Shown in pieces: positions 22,697-32,738 of a stretch of 64,000 bases of DNA; position 1 is the first letter of the stretch, and each line of letters starts with the position of its first letter. Under the pieces are notes generated by a model. That model searched no databases, was not told the origin of the DNA, and was given only the letters and a program-made list of their open reading frames with translations. Made by a program: the position numbers and the translations under genes. The stretch comes from Marasmius tenuissimus (taxonomy: Eukaryota; Basidiomycota; Agaricomycetes; Agaricales; Marasmiaceae): positions 682,001 through 746,000 of the forward strand of contig JAQOTA010000049.1 in NCBI GenBank assembly GCA_029532415.1. The letters run 5' to 3'.

Positions 22697-23746
22697 CTAC
22701 CTTGGAGGGACAAGTCGTATCTCTTTCTCTTCCCACAAACCCTGCTTAACATCTTCCGAGGGGACATCCTCAGGAGCGGAAAACAGCGAAATAATCTCTT
22801 CGTCTTTGAGCCGTGCTTTCTGGCGTTCCGATGATTGGCCCATGGTCAGAGGTAGAAAATGTGTTGACGCGCGAATCGGTCGCGGCGGTCGTACTCCGCA
22901 TATCTGGCAATCCGAACTGTATGTTTGTGAGCTCGGATTTACGCTTGTAGGATGAATGTAACCCTTGGTCGCCTTGGTAAAATGGTCATTTAACATGTAA
23001 GAAAGAAAATAAGGGAGCTCTCACAGCTACCGAGGGACGAAGCCACAAGTAATGGGATCCCGACGCGTTTACTGGACCCCCATATCGTGTAGCATCTATG
23101 GATCTACCCACAATCATCACTATTGACCGGAACGTCGAGATCTCATTGAGTACTGACCAACATAATCTCTGCGGTAAAACTGTACAAGAGAATATCAGAC
23201 AGGTCCCCATCGGGCCACTAAAGGTAAGAGAGACTTACTTTGCGAGGACTATGAAACTGTGATGATTGTCTAGGTATTCAGGGAGATCCAGACCTGGGGG
23301 TAAAGAAATCGAGTACTCACATCGTGGCTGCCTTCAGCTTGTCCCCAGTCTTGACTTTTCACCGCGTTGAATTGTCGTTTCGCCAGGTCTATCGTGAAGA
23401 ATGTGTCGTTGATAACCGTGCAGGTTGAGATAACGAACATCGTTATTGTGCACGATACGTAAAACTTCCTGTTCACGAAGGGCCGTCTTCGCAATGCACA
23501 CCCAAATATCGGGATGTATAGTCCTGACAAGTAACTGGTTGAGACTGGGGAACCATTCCACCTCGAATTTTCACGGATCATAAATGAGATACATTGCCTG
23601 GTGCGTCAATTCAGTCTTGAACTAAAGCCAGCGAAGTTTCTACGCACCAGAACAGTGGATGTCGCGTAAAGAACTAGTACTCGTCTAACGTCCACGGCAG
23701 CCGCTGCGTTGGCCATATCCTCTCCAACCAGTTGCACCTTCGGCAT
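22697..23746 (-). pseudogene. membrane-protein copy C, decayed
   Basis: It starts like copies A and B (MPKVQLVGEDMANAAAAVDV, ATG 23744-23746) and keeps LYIPIFGCAL, FYVSCTITMFVISTCTVI and the RCYTIW-equivalent exon. The splice donor after AMYLIY is mutated from GT to AT. The ILYILP exon and part of the preceding exon are lost. The block from SYGISQD through GRIWW to the last membrane helix (several hundred bp) is deleted, so the exon before the deletion runs straight into the hydrophilic tail (EERIISLFSAPEDV-like). Not expected to make a working membrane protein. Confidence 0.75.
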
Positions 23747-24517
23747 TTTTGCTGATTACTGGGTTTCCTAAGTGAAAGCAGGTTCCAGAAGTGTGAAAGG
23801 GCGCCTGTGTCCATCGATGTGGTCGTGTAGAGTACATGACATGATGAACGAAAGCGCTCAGAACGCTTGGGCCTGGGCAAATTGAAATCTGAAACGACGC
23901 TTTGACCAGGCGCTGGCTGCCTCCCATGGGTGCCCACAGTTAGTGACTACGCACTGTCAACGTTTAGCATAACTCAATTCTTCCTAATCTGGTGTCAACC
24001 ACCTCTCCGTGAGAGATGGTACCAGCCGGGTGTCCCACAGCCAGTTATCCGATATGATATATCACATCAACCAGTCTCTGATTTTCGATCACCTTGAGGA
24101 ACTAGAGGAAATTTTCCTACTTAGCAGCCCTGGCCCTACTAAAAGTTGAAAACTGTCATGATCAGGACGTTCTCCAACAAGCAAGCCCCCAGGCTAGATT
24201 CGAGTCCCCGGGGGCCGCCAGGGAAGGTAGTAGAAGCCCAAGACCGTTGAGATAGATAGAATCATATTCCTGCCTTTCATTCTTGATATTAAAAATGGTC
24301 ACTTGCCGAAAGACGTACTCACGATGACTGTCCCCAGGTGCCAACGCGGTTGAAGCAAAGGAAGTTCGGAATTACAGACAATCCGCTACAAATCCGCCGC
24401 TCGGCTCCGTCACCATCGACACAGCTTTTCGGGAACTGCCGAACCGAGAAGCTCACGGTTCGACGACGATAGGGTCTAGATTGCCGTCTCAAGCCACAAC
24501 CTACCCGTAACCTTGGG
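23747..24517. other. intergenic, with a third CGG-N6-CCG-like block
   Basis: No gene is supported. At 24427-24444 the sequence TTTCGG GAACTG CCGAAC resembles the blocks upstream of copies A and B. It may be the upstream remnant of a fourth family member or belong to the following gene. Confidence 0.4.
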
Positions 24518-25397
24518 ATGGTCTCTTCAAGATTTATAGAGGTAGGTTTGATATTTCATCAATTGTTTTTATTCTCCATTGACTTGAGTAGCTCCTCGAG
24601 GAGTTAGAAGTCGACGAAGAAGACCTCCCAGCGGCCCTTACCCTACTCAAAGGAGCAAGAGCCAAGAAGAAAGAGGAGGAAGATTTCGAGAGAGCAAGAA
24701 GAATACTTACTGGCAACTACGAAGGCAAGTGTGGCAGATCGTATAGCCCGAGGTCAGTCAATAGCTTGTCATAGCTCGGGGGCTCATGCGCTCACATCAT
24801 GCATGCACATACCCCGGCTAGTCGTCGAGGGTGAAGCGAATGTGGACGCGTTCAAAGAGAAATTTCTCTCTGAGTGTGCCGAGCAAAATAAAAATACACG
24901 ACACACTCTTAGCATGGGTTTATCGGGACTTTTCTTCTTTTTCTTCACCGCCGTCACCTCCCCTGACGCTTCTTGGATGTAATCCTTTCAACCTGTTCTT
25001 CTGACAGCAAACCTCCCATTTCCTTTCGACTCTCTTCCCGGATACGAATCGATGATGCTATACAAGAGCCACTTCGACAACAAGCTCGACAAGTGGATGC
25101 AAGTCAGATTGGGATTTTTCAACCACATCTCATGCCACGTACAGCCTGGCCATACCCACCATCAACCTCATGGCCGAGCTTGCTCAGAAGAAAAACCCGC
25201 TACTCGATTTTGCCGTCCACATGCGAGTGTTGAGTCTGGCATTCCACCCGCCGGCGGGGCGTGAGCTGGTTTTTGACTTTCAGAATCCAAGGGATTGGGA
25301 GGTCGAGCAAGTTATCGAACAAGAACAAGAATATCTGTTTTGGGGATTCGAGACTCAGGCAAGGGATATTCTAACGCGTGTATGGCCAGACGTGAAA
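24518..25397 (+). pseudogene. unidentified host gene, 5' part, split by retrotransposon E2
   Basis: Probable start MVSSRFIE at 24518, then an intron into LLEELEVDEEDLPAALTLLK, a charged helix-rich segment, a second intron near 24753-24822, the exon with EGEANVDAFKEKFLSECAEQ, an intron ending near 25008 and the exon with LPFPFDSLPGYESMMLYKSH. The frame change near 25080-25145 is explained by a 50-60 nt intron ending CACGTACAG. The last exon (AELAQKKNPLLDF ... ILTRVWPDVK) is cut at 25397 by the E2 LTR. The same frame resumes at 62859 after the tgaaa duplication and ends at 62945. No family is recognised. Exon borders upstream of 24823 are tentative. Confidence 0.6.
25393..25397. repeat. E2 target site duplication, left copy (tgaaa)
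   Basis: tgaaa directly precedes the LTR at 25398 and is repeated directly after the other LTR at 62854-62858. It ties the two LTRs to one insertion event 37 kb apart. Confidence 0.9.
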
Positions 25398-25630
25398 TGT
25401 AGCACCGACGGGTAGAACCACGACGGTAGCACACGAGAGGGGGAGAGAGTCGCTCGAGTTACCGGGATAACCACTGGGATTCCAAGAGAGACTACTAAAG
25501 ATAACGAGCGTCGGCTTTATATATGGGAGAGAAACAGGCTAGGATATAAAAGGTAATGAGCGTGGGGTTTGGGTTAGGGAAGCTGTAGGTAAACAAAGAG
25601 TAAACAACGCGAGAGAGTCCGTTCGTCACA
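25398..25630 (-). repeat. E2 3' LTR (233 bp)
   Basis: TGTAGCACC ... CGTCACA; same length and sequence by eye as 62621-62853. In isolation it would look like a solo LTR. The matching target duplication and the E2 pol C-terminus beside it (stop at 25662) show that it is the element's 3' LTR. A short purine run (GGAGGG) on the minus strand at about 25634-25641 may serve as the polypurine tract. Confidence 0.9.
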
Positions 25631-25661
25631 TACGCCCTCCACATATTCTGCAAGAATATGT

Positions 25662-26305
25662 CTATCCATCCAATAGCATCAGGTTTCCTTCTCCAACACT
25701 CTCACCAGCTAATTCATCTTCTTCTCCAGCATCAGCCCCTCCCTCAACTCCTTCAGTTCCTTCCAATCCAACAGATGCACTAGAAGTGCCAGAAGTACTC
25801 GCAGTACCAGAACCAGACGCAACCGGCGCGCCGTCTCCAAAGAAATTGCCAAGATTGACATCGGGCAAATCGAAGAAGTTAATAGGAGGATTGTTTTGAG
25901 AGGGTTCCGGCATGGAAAACGCGGAAGTGAGGTCGATAGGCTGGAAGGCATTTCCAGTAGAGGGAGCCGTGACCTGGGTAGACTGGGACACAGCAACAGC
26001 AGCGGCAGGCTGGGTGGGTGGTGCAGATGCACCACAGTTGGAAGACTGGGCGGCCAAGGTACATTTTTTCGATTTTTCGTAAGGTTTGTTGCTTAGCCGG
26101 GCCTGTTTCCTTTTGTTGTTCTTGCTCTCGCGAGCATAGGAGCTCCACATATTGGAGACGATGGCATCCTGCTTCCAGGCTTCGAGTCCGTCAAGACCAA
26201 GCGAATCGTGGCGAGGTTGGGAGCTGGTGGGGACGTCACGGGTAAACTCCTTGAAGAGTTTCGAGTCGATTTTCGAGCCGAGTACAACAGTACCGGTAGC
26301 GGAGT
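25662..26305 (-). CDS. E2 pol, C-terminal tail segment (after mariner insertion)
   Basis: Continues the E2 pol frame after the mariner insertion: across the TA site the frame reads RFSIFNSATGTVVLGSK with no shift. About 214 residues follow to TAG 25662, with a basic stretch (ESKNNKRKQARLSNKPYEKSK), then Pro/Ala/Ser-rich and acidic low-complexity sequence (EGVEGGADAGEEDELAGE). No catalytic motif is visible. It forms the end of an unusually long region following the chromodomain. Confidence 0.7.
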
Positions 26306-26307
26306 TA
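26306..26307. repeat. mariner target duplication TA, left
   Basis: TA at 26306-26307 and at 29782-29783 flank the transposon, as expected for Tc1/mariner integration. Collapsing the pair restores the E2 pol frame. Confidence 0.85.
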
Positions 26308-26382
26308 CTGCGCTTCCTGTAAATAATGGCACTCGCGGCTTTTTTCGAAACGAATGACCAACGTATTACCGTAAATAGAAGT
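26308..26382 (+). repeat. mariner left terminal inverted repeat
   Basis: Imperfect 75-bp repeat matching the reverse complement of 29707-29781. The first 36 bp are identical by eye. Confidence 0.88.
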
Positions 26383-26457
26383 TGTTCACACTTTGCCTTC
26401 CTACCACCAAAATACATCAAATTCCGCACTTTATACCCTCCATTCCTGTCACTATTC

Positions 26458-27496
26458 ATGGGCAACCGTCGTATTAGCTCAGATCTCAAGGAAGCCGCGC
26501 TATGGATGTGGGAGCACGGGTGGGATATGGCAGATATTTGTGCAACTCTGGTTGTGTCCCGCCGCAGCATGTACCGATGGAGAGGTATCTTCCAGGAACT
26601 TGGAACCGTTACTAGACCCTCTAGTACACTTCGTGGTCGCCCAAGGACCATCGGACTAGCCGCTCTTCAAGCTTGCCACGACATTTACTCTCAATATCCT
26701 GATACATACCTCGATGAATTGCAGTGGTATCTGGCGGTTCATCACGACATCCCAATCTCAATTGCAGCTTTACAAGACAACCTGGACAAGGCTGGTCTCA
26801 GTCGGAAGATTCTTCACAAGATGGCGAGAGAAAGAGACGAGCAGCTGCGCAGAGATTTCATGGCAGGCGTACGGGATCCAGCACATTTCTCAGGAACAGG
26901 GTGCGAGTTTGTCACGGTCGACGAGTCAAGTAAAAATGACTGTGAAGTCCTCCGTCGCTATGGTCGTGCACCGGTTGGGTCTCGTGCAGACGTTATTGCA
27001 CCATTTGTACGAGGGAAGAGGTATTCTTTGGTGGCCGCAATGTCGATGAAAGGATACATAGCGACACGTGTGGTGGAAGGGTCATTGGACAGCGCAGAGT
27101 ACTTTGATTTTGTTGTGGAGGAAGTGGTATGTGGTTTTGAATCTTCTCTAGCACTGGCAGCTGTGACTGAGAGCCTTCTAGATACCACAGATGAACCGTT
27201 ATCCAGCTGAGAGCAGTGTGTTAGTGATGGATAACTGCCGTATTCACCATTCTGAAGTTCTGCAAGAAGTCCTGAACGAGGCAGGCATCATGCTATTGTA
27301 CCTACCCCCATACTCTCCAGATCTCAACCCAATTGAAGAATCCTTCAGCACTTGGAAAGCACATCTACGACGTGAAGTTCACACACTGGAGGCTGCGGAG
27401 GACCCGATCCTGGCGTTGTTGGACTCCTGTGGGTGTATAACCGAGGAAATGGCGACAAACTGGTTCATTCATGCAGGGTATGTTGTCGGGACATGA
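26458..27496 (+). CDS. DDE transposase, IS630/Tc1-mariner type (DD34E)
   Basis: Exons 26458-27126 and 27182-27496; 327 residues. An N-terminal helix-turn-helix region (SSDLKEAALWMWEHGWDMAD, then VVSRRSMYRW) should bind the terminal repeats. The catalytic triad is Asp in VDESS (~155), Asp in VLVMDNCRIHH, and Glu in SPDLNPIEE, with 34 residues between the last two. The intron lies between FVVEEV and IPQMNRYPAE; unspliced, the frame hits a stop. ATG 26458 is chosen because it starts just before the DNA-binding region, upstream sequence being terminal repeat. Cut-and-paste transposition into TA is expected. The frame is intact, so the element may still be active. Confidence 0.92.
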
Positions 27497-27744
27497 TACG
27501 TTGATGTAGTAGTGACAGTAAGGTAGCATGTATAATTACGAGGGTAATCGTACAGGGTTGGGTATGATAGACTGATGGATACAAGTAATGTTGGTGCTGC
27601 GAGAGACGAGAACGAGAATGGACTGAGGAACAATGAAAGCGAGTGCAAACAGACATCGAAAGCGAGCAATAGCGTAAACAATGAAAGCAAGTGAGAACGA
27701 GAACATGGAAAGTGGATAAAAGTAAGCTAAAAAACATGGAATAC
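27497..27744. other. spacer between the two convergent transposon genes
   Basis: About 250 bp of low-complexity purine-rich sequence with repeated GAAAGCGAG/GAAAGCAAG-type units. Probably the 3' ends of both transcripts. Confidence 0.5.
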
Positions 27745-29593
27745 TTATGGTGCAGAAGCCGTCCACAAGCCTTGCTTGGCATCCGCAATGAACTGCTTGT
27801 GAACGTCAAGTATATTGTTCCACCCCAAGGGAGCAAAACCCACAAGGTCATGCCACATCTTCATATCGAGCTTGACGATGTTCTGGTCCCCAGGTTTGTA
27901 TCCGAGGGTTGTGAGGCGCTGGTAGTCACCATCAGAAACCTTGTAGCGAGAACAAAAGTCCTCCAGAGAAACCTGGACATCGACACGATACGCAGGGGAA
28001 CCCGGAGCAGTCACAGTAATGGGAGTATTTGAGCGTGGGGTTGGGAGGGGAACACCTGGATACATGGAAGAGACTGCGGTGCCTGGTTGCGGGAAGGTGT
28101 TCGAAGTACCAGGGTGCAAGGGATTGCCGATGGAAGGGTACGGAAAGGTAGAGGGCGAGGCAGAATGACCAAAGGGCATGGTGAAAGGTGGTAGGCCGCG
28201 GGAAGCCTGCATCATCTGTTGTGACATGTGCTGCTGCTGCGACATCTGCTGTAGAAAGCACATCATCATGAGGTCCATGGCAGATGTCGTGCCTGAAGCA
28301 GGAGGGGTGGCAACAGCAGGAACAACGATAGGTGCAGGTGTGCTACCAACGATGGGGGGTGAAGCAGCTGTTGACTTGAGCCGCTTTGAGACGTCGAAGT
28401 ATGCGGTGTTCGGTGGGTTCGTCACAGTTGCAGATCCATCACCCTTCGACTAGAAGAACGTCAGTATGAACAGTCAGTGGACAACAGATGAGAAGTGACC
28501 CACCAGATGTGAGGCCCAGTTTGCCATTCTGAGATGGTCGGATAGGTCAAAACAAAAGTTCGTCCCAGGCTGCACGTAAATACGCTTTCTGGGATACTGA
28601 GGGTGGTTATCAACCGGGTACTTTGTTTCGAGCTGTGCAGTGGCGTCCTTGATCTGGAGATCAAACTTGGCCTACAAATTCAGAGGTCAGTGGCGCACGT
28701 AAGGGTACCAGGGTAACTTACACGTTGCTTGGCAATCGAGTCAGTTGTTGTAGACACCTCCAACTGAGAGTAGTCAAACTTCTGGTCATCCGTCCAGAAC
28801 TGTAGAGATGAGGTTACACGGGGTTCCGAGACGAAGGAACATCGGGACTTACTGCATCGTTTGAAGCAGACTTGATGGGTGGTGGCATGAAGATCATGAC
28901 GTGTCGAGCATGTTTCACAGACTTCGCGTCCTCAAGGAGAGACTTGTAACCATCTTCTCCGCCGAGAAGGAGAACTGTAGACGTCGCTGGCTTGACCCAT
29001 CGCCAGTTCAGCTTGCTCTCTTGGATGTCATTCAAGGAACAAGGAAGTTTCTGGGCCATGCCTAGAAGCAGGCTGAAGTAGGAGTCGGTAGAAGAGAGGG
29101 TAAACGGGGTGCAAGGCTGATAGTTGGTGATATCGAAAGGTTTTGCGGGCTTTCTCTTTGAGGATGCTGCAGCTGAAAGGTTCTTCTCGACTTGGCAGTA
29201 GAACGTAAGCGTGAATCCATCCCCTCGGGCATCATCTCCTTCAATCTCCTCAGCATTGGGGGTCTTTTTGACCACGCAAGTGATCTCGACATCAGATTCA
29301 TCATCGGACAGTTCAGTGAGCGGCTCAGTATCGGGTTCATCTTGTGTTCGTTGGGCAAGGTCATCCAGCGTGTAATTGCGAAAATTATCGCTGTCATCTA
29401 CGAGAGAATTGTTTGCGAGGTGCAAAGACACGAGAGGAAAGTATATACCTGATTTGTTCGAGCGTCGAAAAGAATTGACCAGCTCATTGGTGACCTGTTG
29501 GCCGAGAGTATTTTTCTTCTTCTTGCCTCCTGTTGCCGTAGTCTTCTTGCCTCCCGTGGTCTTCTTTTTCTTATCATCCTTGGTCTTGACCAT
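27745..29593 (-). CDS. transposon-borne accessory protein, function unknown
   Basis: Spliced gene, about five exons, starting MVKTKDDKKKKTTGGKKTTA (ATG 29591-29593). The N-terminus is strongly basic and Lys-rich, suggesting nuclear or DNA contact. An acidic stretch (DEPDTEPLTELSDDESDVE) and a globular middle (WVKPATSTVLLLGGEDGYKS) follow, then a Gln/Met- and Pro-rich linker (MSQQQHMSQQMMQAS). The last ~65 residues (VSLEDFCSRYKVSDGDYQRL ... FIADAKQGL) resemble a SAM-like helical domain in spacing; this is a weak guess. Introns are near 29449-29402, 28853-28804, 28722-28675 and 28505-28451. It lies entirely inside the transposon and opposite to the transposase, so it probably travels with it. 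Confidence 0.6.
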
Positions 29594-29636
29594 GTTGCAA
29601 TTCAGGAAAGGAAGGGCAAGAGAAATACAAAAAAGC

Positions 29637-29660
29637 GGTGGTGGTGGTGGTGGTGGTGGG
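29637..29660. repeat. (GGT)8 microsatellite
   Basis: Eight GGT-type units just upstream of the accessory gene start (minus-strand ACC repeat in its leader), inside the transposon. Confidence 0.8.
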
Positions 29661-29706
29661 AAGTCAAGAAATGGTGTGAAATGGGGCAACGCGCGTTCAT
29701 TGGTAC

Positions 29707-29781
29707 GACTTCTATTTACGGTAATATGTTTGTAATTTCATCAAGAAAAGCCGCGAGTGCCATTATTTACAGGAAGCGCAG
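29707..29781 (-). repeat. mariner right terminal inverted repeat
   Basis: Partner of 26308-26382. TA duplication follows at 29782-29783. Confidence 0.88.
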
Positions 29782-30414
29782 TAAAGATAGAGAAGCGGCC
29801 TCCGACAGAGCATTCTGGGTCGTTGTTGAAGAGCTGGGCGATGCGAGGGTAGCATGCAGGGATAGTGAGTGAATTGACTGGTTTGCCATTCAGAAGCTGA
29901 CCAGCCGTAATGAGACAGCGGCGGATGTCGAGTGGGGTGACTGAGAAACTGACTTGGCCCAGTGCGATGTGGCCAATGACGATGGTCTGAGACGGTTTAC
30001 CGTCATGGGTGACATGGCGAAGCCAGTTGGTGATAGCCATGTCGAGAAGCGGCTGTGTATACGGGAGCGAGGGATTGCGTACGAGGTGCCGATATGGGGA
30101 AAATTGAGTGAGTGTCGATCCTTCATCTGTTCCTTTTCTATCCATTTCATCTATTCCTTCTAACCATTCCATCACTCCTACATGCAGATCTGTTTCTTCC
30201 GAATCTGAAGCTAATTTTGGCGGCTCGCCCCCTCCAGATACCAGCCCTGAGATATCGGAAATACCCATTGCCTCAAGGTAATCACCAACCACGTCCAAAT
30301 GGTCGATTTCGTGATATGGCAACCAGGTAATGTCGCCCGACTTCCATTTGACTTGGAATAACACGTTGGTTCTCGTTCCAGAGTGTGAAATAATATGGTC
30401 AATAGCCCATTCGC
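29782..30414 (-). CDS. E2 pol, chromodomain and following segment (between insertions)
   Basis: The E2 pol frame resumes at the ttcgc duplication (30410-30414) left of the E3 array: the codons ending at 55361 (QGE) continue as WAIDHIISHSG here. The chromodomain core follows (VLFQVKWKSGDITWLPYHEI). About 150 further residues (MAITNWLRHVTHDGKPSQTI, then CLITAGQLLNGKPVN) lead to the mariner insertion point. Chromodomains of this class bind modified histone tails and steer integrase. Confidence 0.85.
30410..30414. repeat. E3 array target duplication, left copy (ttcgc)
   Basis: ttcgc precedes the first LTR and recurs directly after the last LTR at 55361-55365. There is no copy at the inner unit boundaries, so the whole 25-kb array occupies one integration site. 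Confidence 0.92.
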
Positions 30415-31128
30415 TGTTAGGATCGTGCGGATATGACAGCCCGGACGGAGGTCCGAGCGGAAGAGAGCGGAAGCACACGTGCCGGAATGGACTAGTCGGA
30501 GTTGGAGAGATTCCAACGACCGGAAGGCCGAACAGATGGCTGGACAATAGTCGAAGGTTTCGCCAACGACACCGTTGAGTTGAGTTGTCCTTGACCGGAA
30601 GGAAAGGAAGATAAAGATGAAGAGGAGATAGAGATAAAGAGACGGAATGAGATGAATGAGATAAACGGAAACCAAGTTGATTTTAATTCTGAGGAATACA
30701 AGTCGTGAAGTATCTAGCTTATATATGTATCGATCTCCGAGACCTCCGAAGGGGTTCCGGCGATCATAGTACCGAAGGTGAGTCAAGAGCGGGAGAGAAT
30801 GTATGTACAGTACGGAATCCGAGACGGAGGGTGAACTCCCGGAGTCGGAGATGAATCGGAAATGAAGTGTCAGAATGGAATGTACGGGATGAGTCATGAT
30901 AGAATGGAAAGCGGAATGTCGGAATGTAGAGTAAACGTACTACTCGGAAATGAACGGTATATATGTATCTCCGATCCGTAAGTACCGGGGACACGACGTC
31001 GGAATCCGAAGTTATGTTCCAGAAAGGATCGTGAAGGAAGAGAAAACATAAAGTAGATTCCGAGCATCGGAATCTCCGGAAGGTGGATAGAGGCCTTCGG
31101 AAACCTCGGAACCGGCATGGATGTAACA
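30415..31128 (-). repeat. E3 LTR A (outer 3' LTR)
   Basis: 714 bp, TGTTAG ... GTAACA. Minus-strand TATATAAG at 30718-30725 lies about 35 nt upstream of AGAATTAAAAT (30680-30690), the predicted transcript start. The tetranucleotide CGGA occurs about two dozen times by hand count. Confidence 0.92.
30718..30725 (-). promoter_or_regulatory. E3 LTR TATA box
   Basis: Minus-strand TATATAAG, with the predicted transcript start about 30-35 nt downstream. The same box occurs in LTRs B, C and D. Confidence 0.6.
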
Positions 31129-31143
31129 GTATCCCCCTCTTAA
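31129..31143 (-). other. E3 polypurine tract
   Basis: Minus strand reads AAGAGGGGGATAC immediately before the LTR TG. A G-run followed by AC directly before the LTR is typical of plus-strand primer sites. It is repeated in units 2 and 3. Confidence 0.65.
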
Positions 31144-31162
31144 GGCTCTCGCCTCGAGAGCC
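31144..31162. other. 8-bp hairpin next to the E3 polypurine tract
   Basis: GGCTCTCG-CCT-CGAGAGCC, a perfect stem with a 3-nt loop between the polypurine tract and the antisense gene promoter. Confidence 0.5.
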
Positions 31163-31315
31163 GCGGAGGAAGTAAGAAGGAAATCGTAAAACGTAAAAAT
31201 TTGGAAGCATTCGGAAAGAAGACATAAAACAATAGAAACGTGATGAGTCGATAGAACGTTCTGGAAAATGAAAGAATATTCTGAAAAACCAAACAGACAA
31301 CAAATAGAAAAAAGA

Positions 31316-31322
31316 TATATAA
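31316..31322 (+). promoter_or_regulatory. TATA box of the E3 antisense gene, unit 1
   Basis: TATATAA on the plus strand, 45 bp upstream of ATG 31367. It supports a promoter independent of the LTR. Confidence 0.5.
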
Positions 31323-31366
31323 GAAGCGCACCAAGCGAATCCTAACTTCATTCCCCAACTCATAAA

Positions 31367-32593
31367 ATGTCACCTACACCATCCCGGACCCCAACTCCAG
31401 CACGATTCACCTTCACTACCCCTCGTCCGGATGAAAATATTCCGGAATACGACGAACCCGAACCCACGGTGGATCCGAACGCCGACCTGCCTACGAAACG
31501 CGCACAGAACCGGCTTTGGAGGAAATGGGATGAAGCGCGGGAGCAATGGGAAGAAGAGCAGAAAACGGAAGTTGAGAAACGGATTGCGGAATGGGAGGCG
31601 GAGAGGGCGGAATTGGAGCGGGGTGCACAGGAATGGAAGGTCGGAAGGGACGCAAGGGCGGAGGACCGAAAGAAGCAGAAAGAGGCGGATGAGGAAGAAG
31701 TCCGGAGGAGAATGATTCCGGAACCTCAGGTGAAGCCCGAATTCTATTCTTTTTCCAACACCGACATCGAGTCCCTGGACTGGGACTGGGAAAGGGTGTG
31801 TCCGACTGGATCGGATTCTTTTTTCCGGATTTTTTAACTTGTTTTAGTGTTATCCTTTGCTGACATCGCACCAACAAATGGTCTTCCAGGCGGGATTCGC
31901 AGCAGGAAGGAAAGCGGAAGCGGAGACCGGAAAGAGGAAGGGTCTAGGGAGGAAAGGAAAAGGGAAGGAAGTGGAGGTGGAGATCACGGATCCGGCGGAG
32001 GTCGGTACGGGACCATTGAACCCTACGTGTGAGTCCGGTTTTATCTTTTTCATCATTCCGGTGTCGACTGACGCTTTCCAGCTTGTAAGACATGCATCGC
32101 ACGGAATGCGGAATGCCGGAGGAACGAGGACTTACAGTCCAAAAGCGAGGGAGGTAAAAACGCCTGTTTCCGGTGCAGAATCAAAAAGGGCAAGTGTAGC
32201 TTAGCTCGTTCCGGAGGCGGCGCTCGTTCCGAGGGTGAATCAGTCATGACGGAAAAAACGAAGGGCTCGGGAGGTGGTCGGAAAGGAAAGGCTAAGGAGG
32301 TCGGACTCCGGCTGACTCCGGATACGGAGAAGGCCTTGCGACAGATCAACCGGGGCCTCCAACTTCTCCTGGCACATTGGGGAGTTCCTTTTGACGATAG
32401 CTCGGAGGAAGAAGACGAACCCGCCGCGGAACCGGAGGACACGGACGATCAGGAGGAAGGACCCTCTACCAGGCCCAGCAAGAGGCCCGCCTCGAAATCT
32501 CCGAAGAACACTCGGAAGAAAGTCAAGAGCGCGGAAACGATTCCGGAGGATGCTGATGGTGAAGAGGAAGATGAAGATAGGATGAAGGAGTAG
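31367..32593 (+). CDS. E3 antisense zinc-cluster-like protein, unit 1
   Basis: Exons 31367-31795, 31890-32028 and 32082-32593; 359 residues. Both introns have good borders (GTGTGT...TTCCAG and GTGAGT...TTCCAG) and splicing joins three open frames. Residues ~45-115 form a charged Trp/Glu-rich coiled coil (WRKWDEAREQWEEEQKTEVE). Cysteines at 191, 194, 201, 218, 221 and 228 give CX2CX6C-X16-CX2CX6C (CKTCIARNAEC, CFRCRIKKGKC), the pattern of Zn2Cys6 DNA-binding clusters with a longer linker than usual. The C-terminus alternates acidic (SSEEEDEPAAEPEDTDD) and basic (KSPKNTRKKVKS) runs. It lies on the strand opposite gag-pol, tail to tail with pol. A DNA- or RNA-binding regulatory role is inference. 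Confidence 0.72.
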
Positions 32594-32738
32594 AGGAACG
32601 GACGTCCGGAATCCGGACAATTTCTTGAATTTTGTATATGTAGAATAGTTTTGAAACGTCGCCCGGCCGGAAGGCCTTTCTCTGAATCATGAGTGATCGT
32701 AAGATAATCGGAATCGGAGTCGGAAGTGTGAAATGAGC

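Larger units (their letters stand above)
26308..29781 (+). mobile_element. Tc1/mariner-superfamily DNA transposon with two genes (3,474 bp)
   Basis: Terminal inverted repeats of about 75 bp (26308-26382 and 29707-29781) begin CTGCGCTTCCTGTAAATAAT on each strand. The outer 36 bases match perfectly and an inner block (ATTACCGTAAATAGAAGT) also matches. It encodes a DD34E transposase on the plus strand and a spliced second gene on the minus strand, arranged tail to tail. It is inserted in E2 pol with TA duplication. Confidence 0.93.

Noticed and set aside
25080..25145. Frameshift in the split host gene
   Set aside because: A 50-60 nt intron with a GTGGAT donor and TACAG acceptor restores the frame, so a disabling mutation is not needed.
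25398..25630. Interpretation as a solo LTR
   Set aside because: It shares length, sequence and target duplication with the LTR at 62621-62853, and the E2 pol C-terminus lies beside it.
29376..29872. Plus-strand open frames across the (GGT)n repeat and right terminal repeat of the mariner element
   Set aside because: They owe their length to the microsatellite and overlap the accessory gene on the other strand.
30764..31363. 199-residue minus-strand open frame across the LTR/polypurine junction, repeated in LTRs B and C
   Set aside because: It spans LTR and non-coding leader, has no domain, overlaps promoter elements and reflects the base composition of the LTR.
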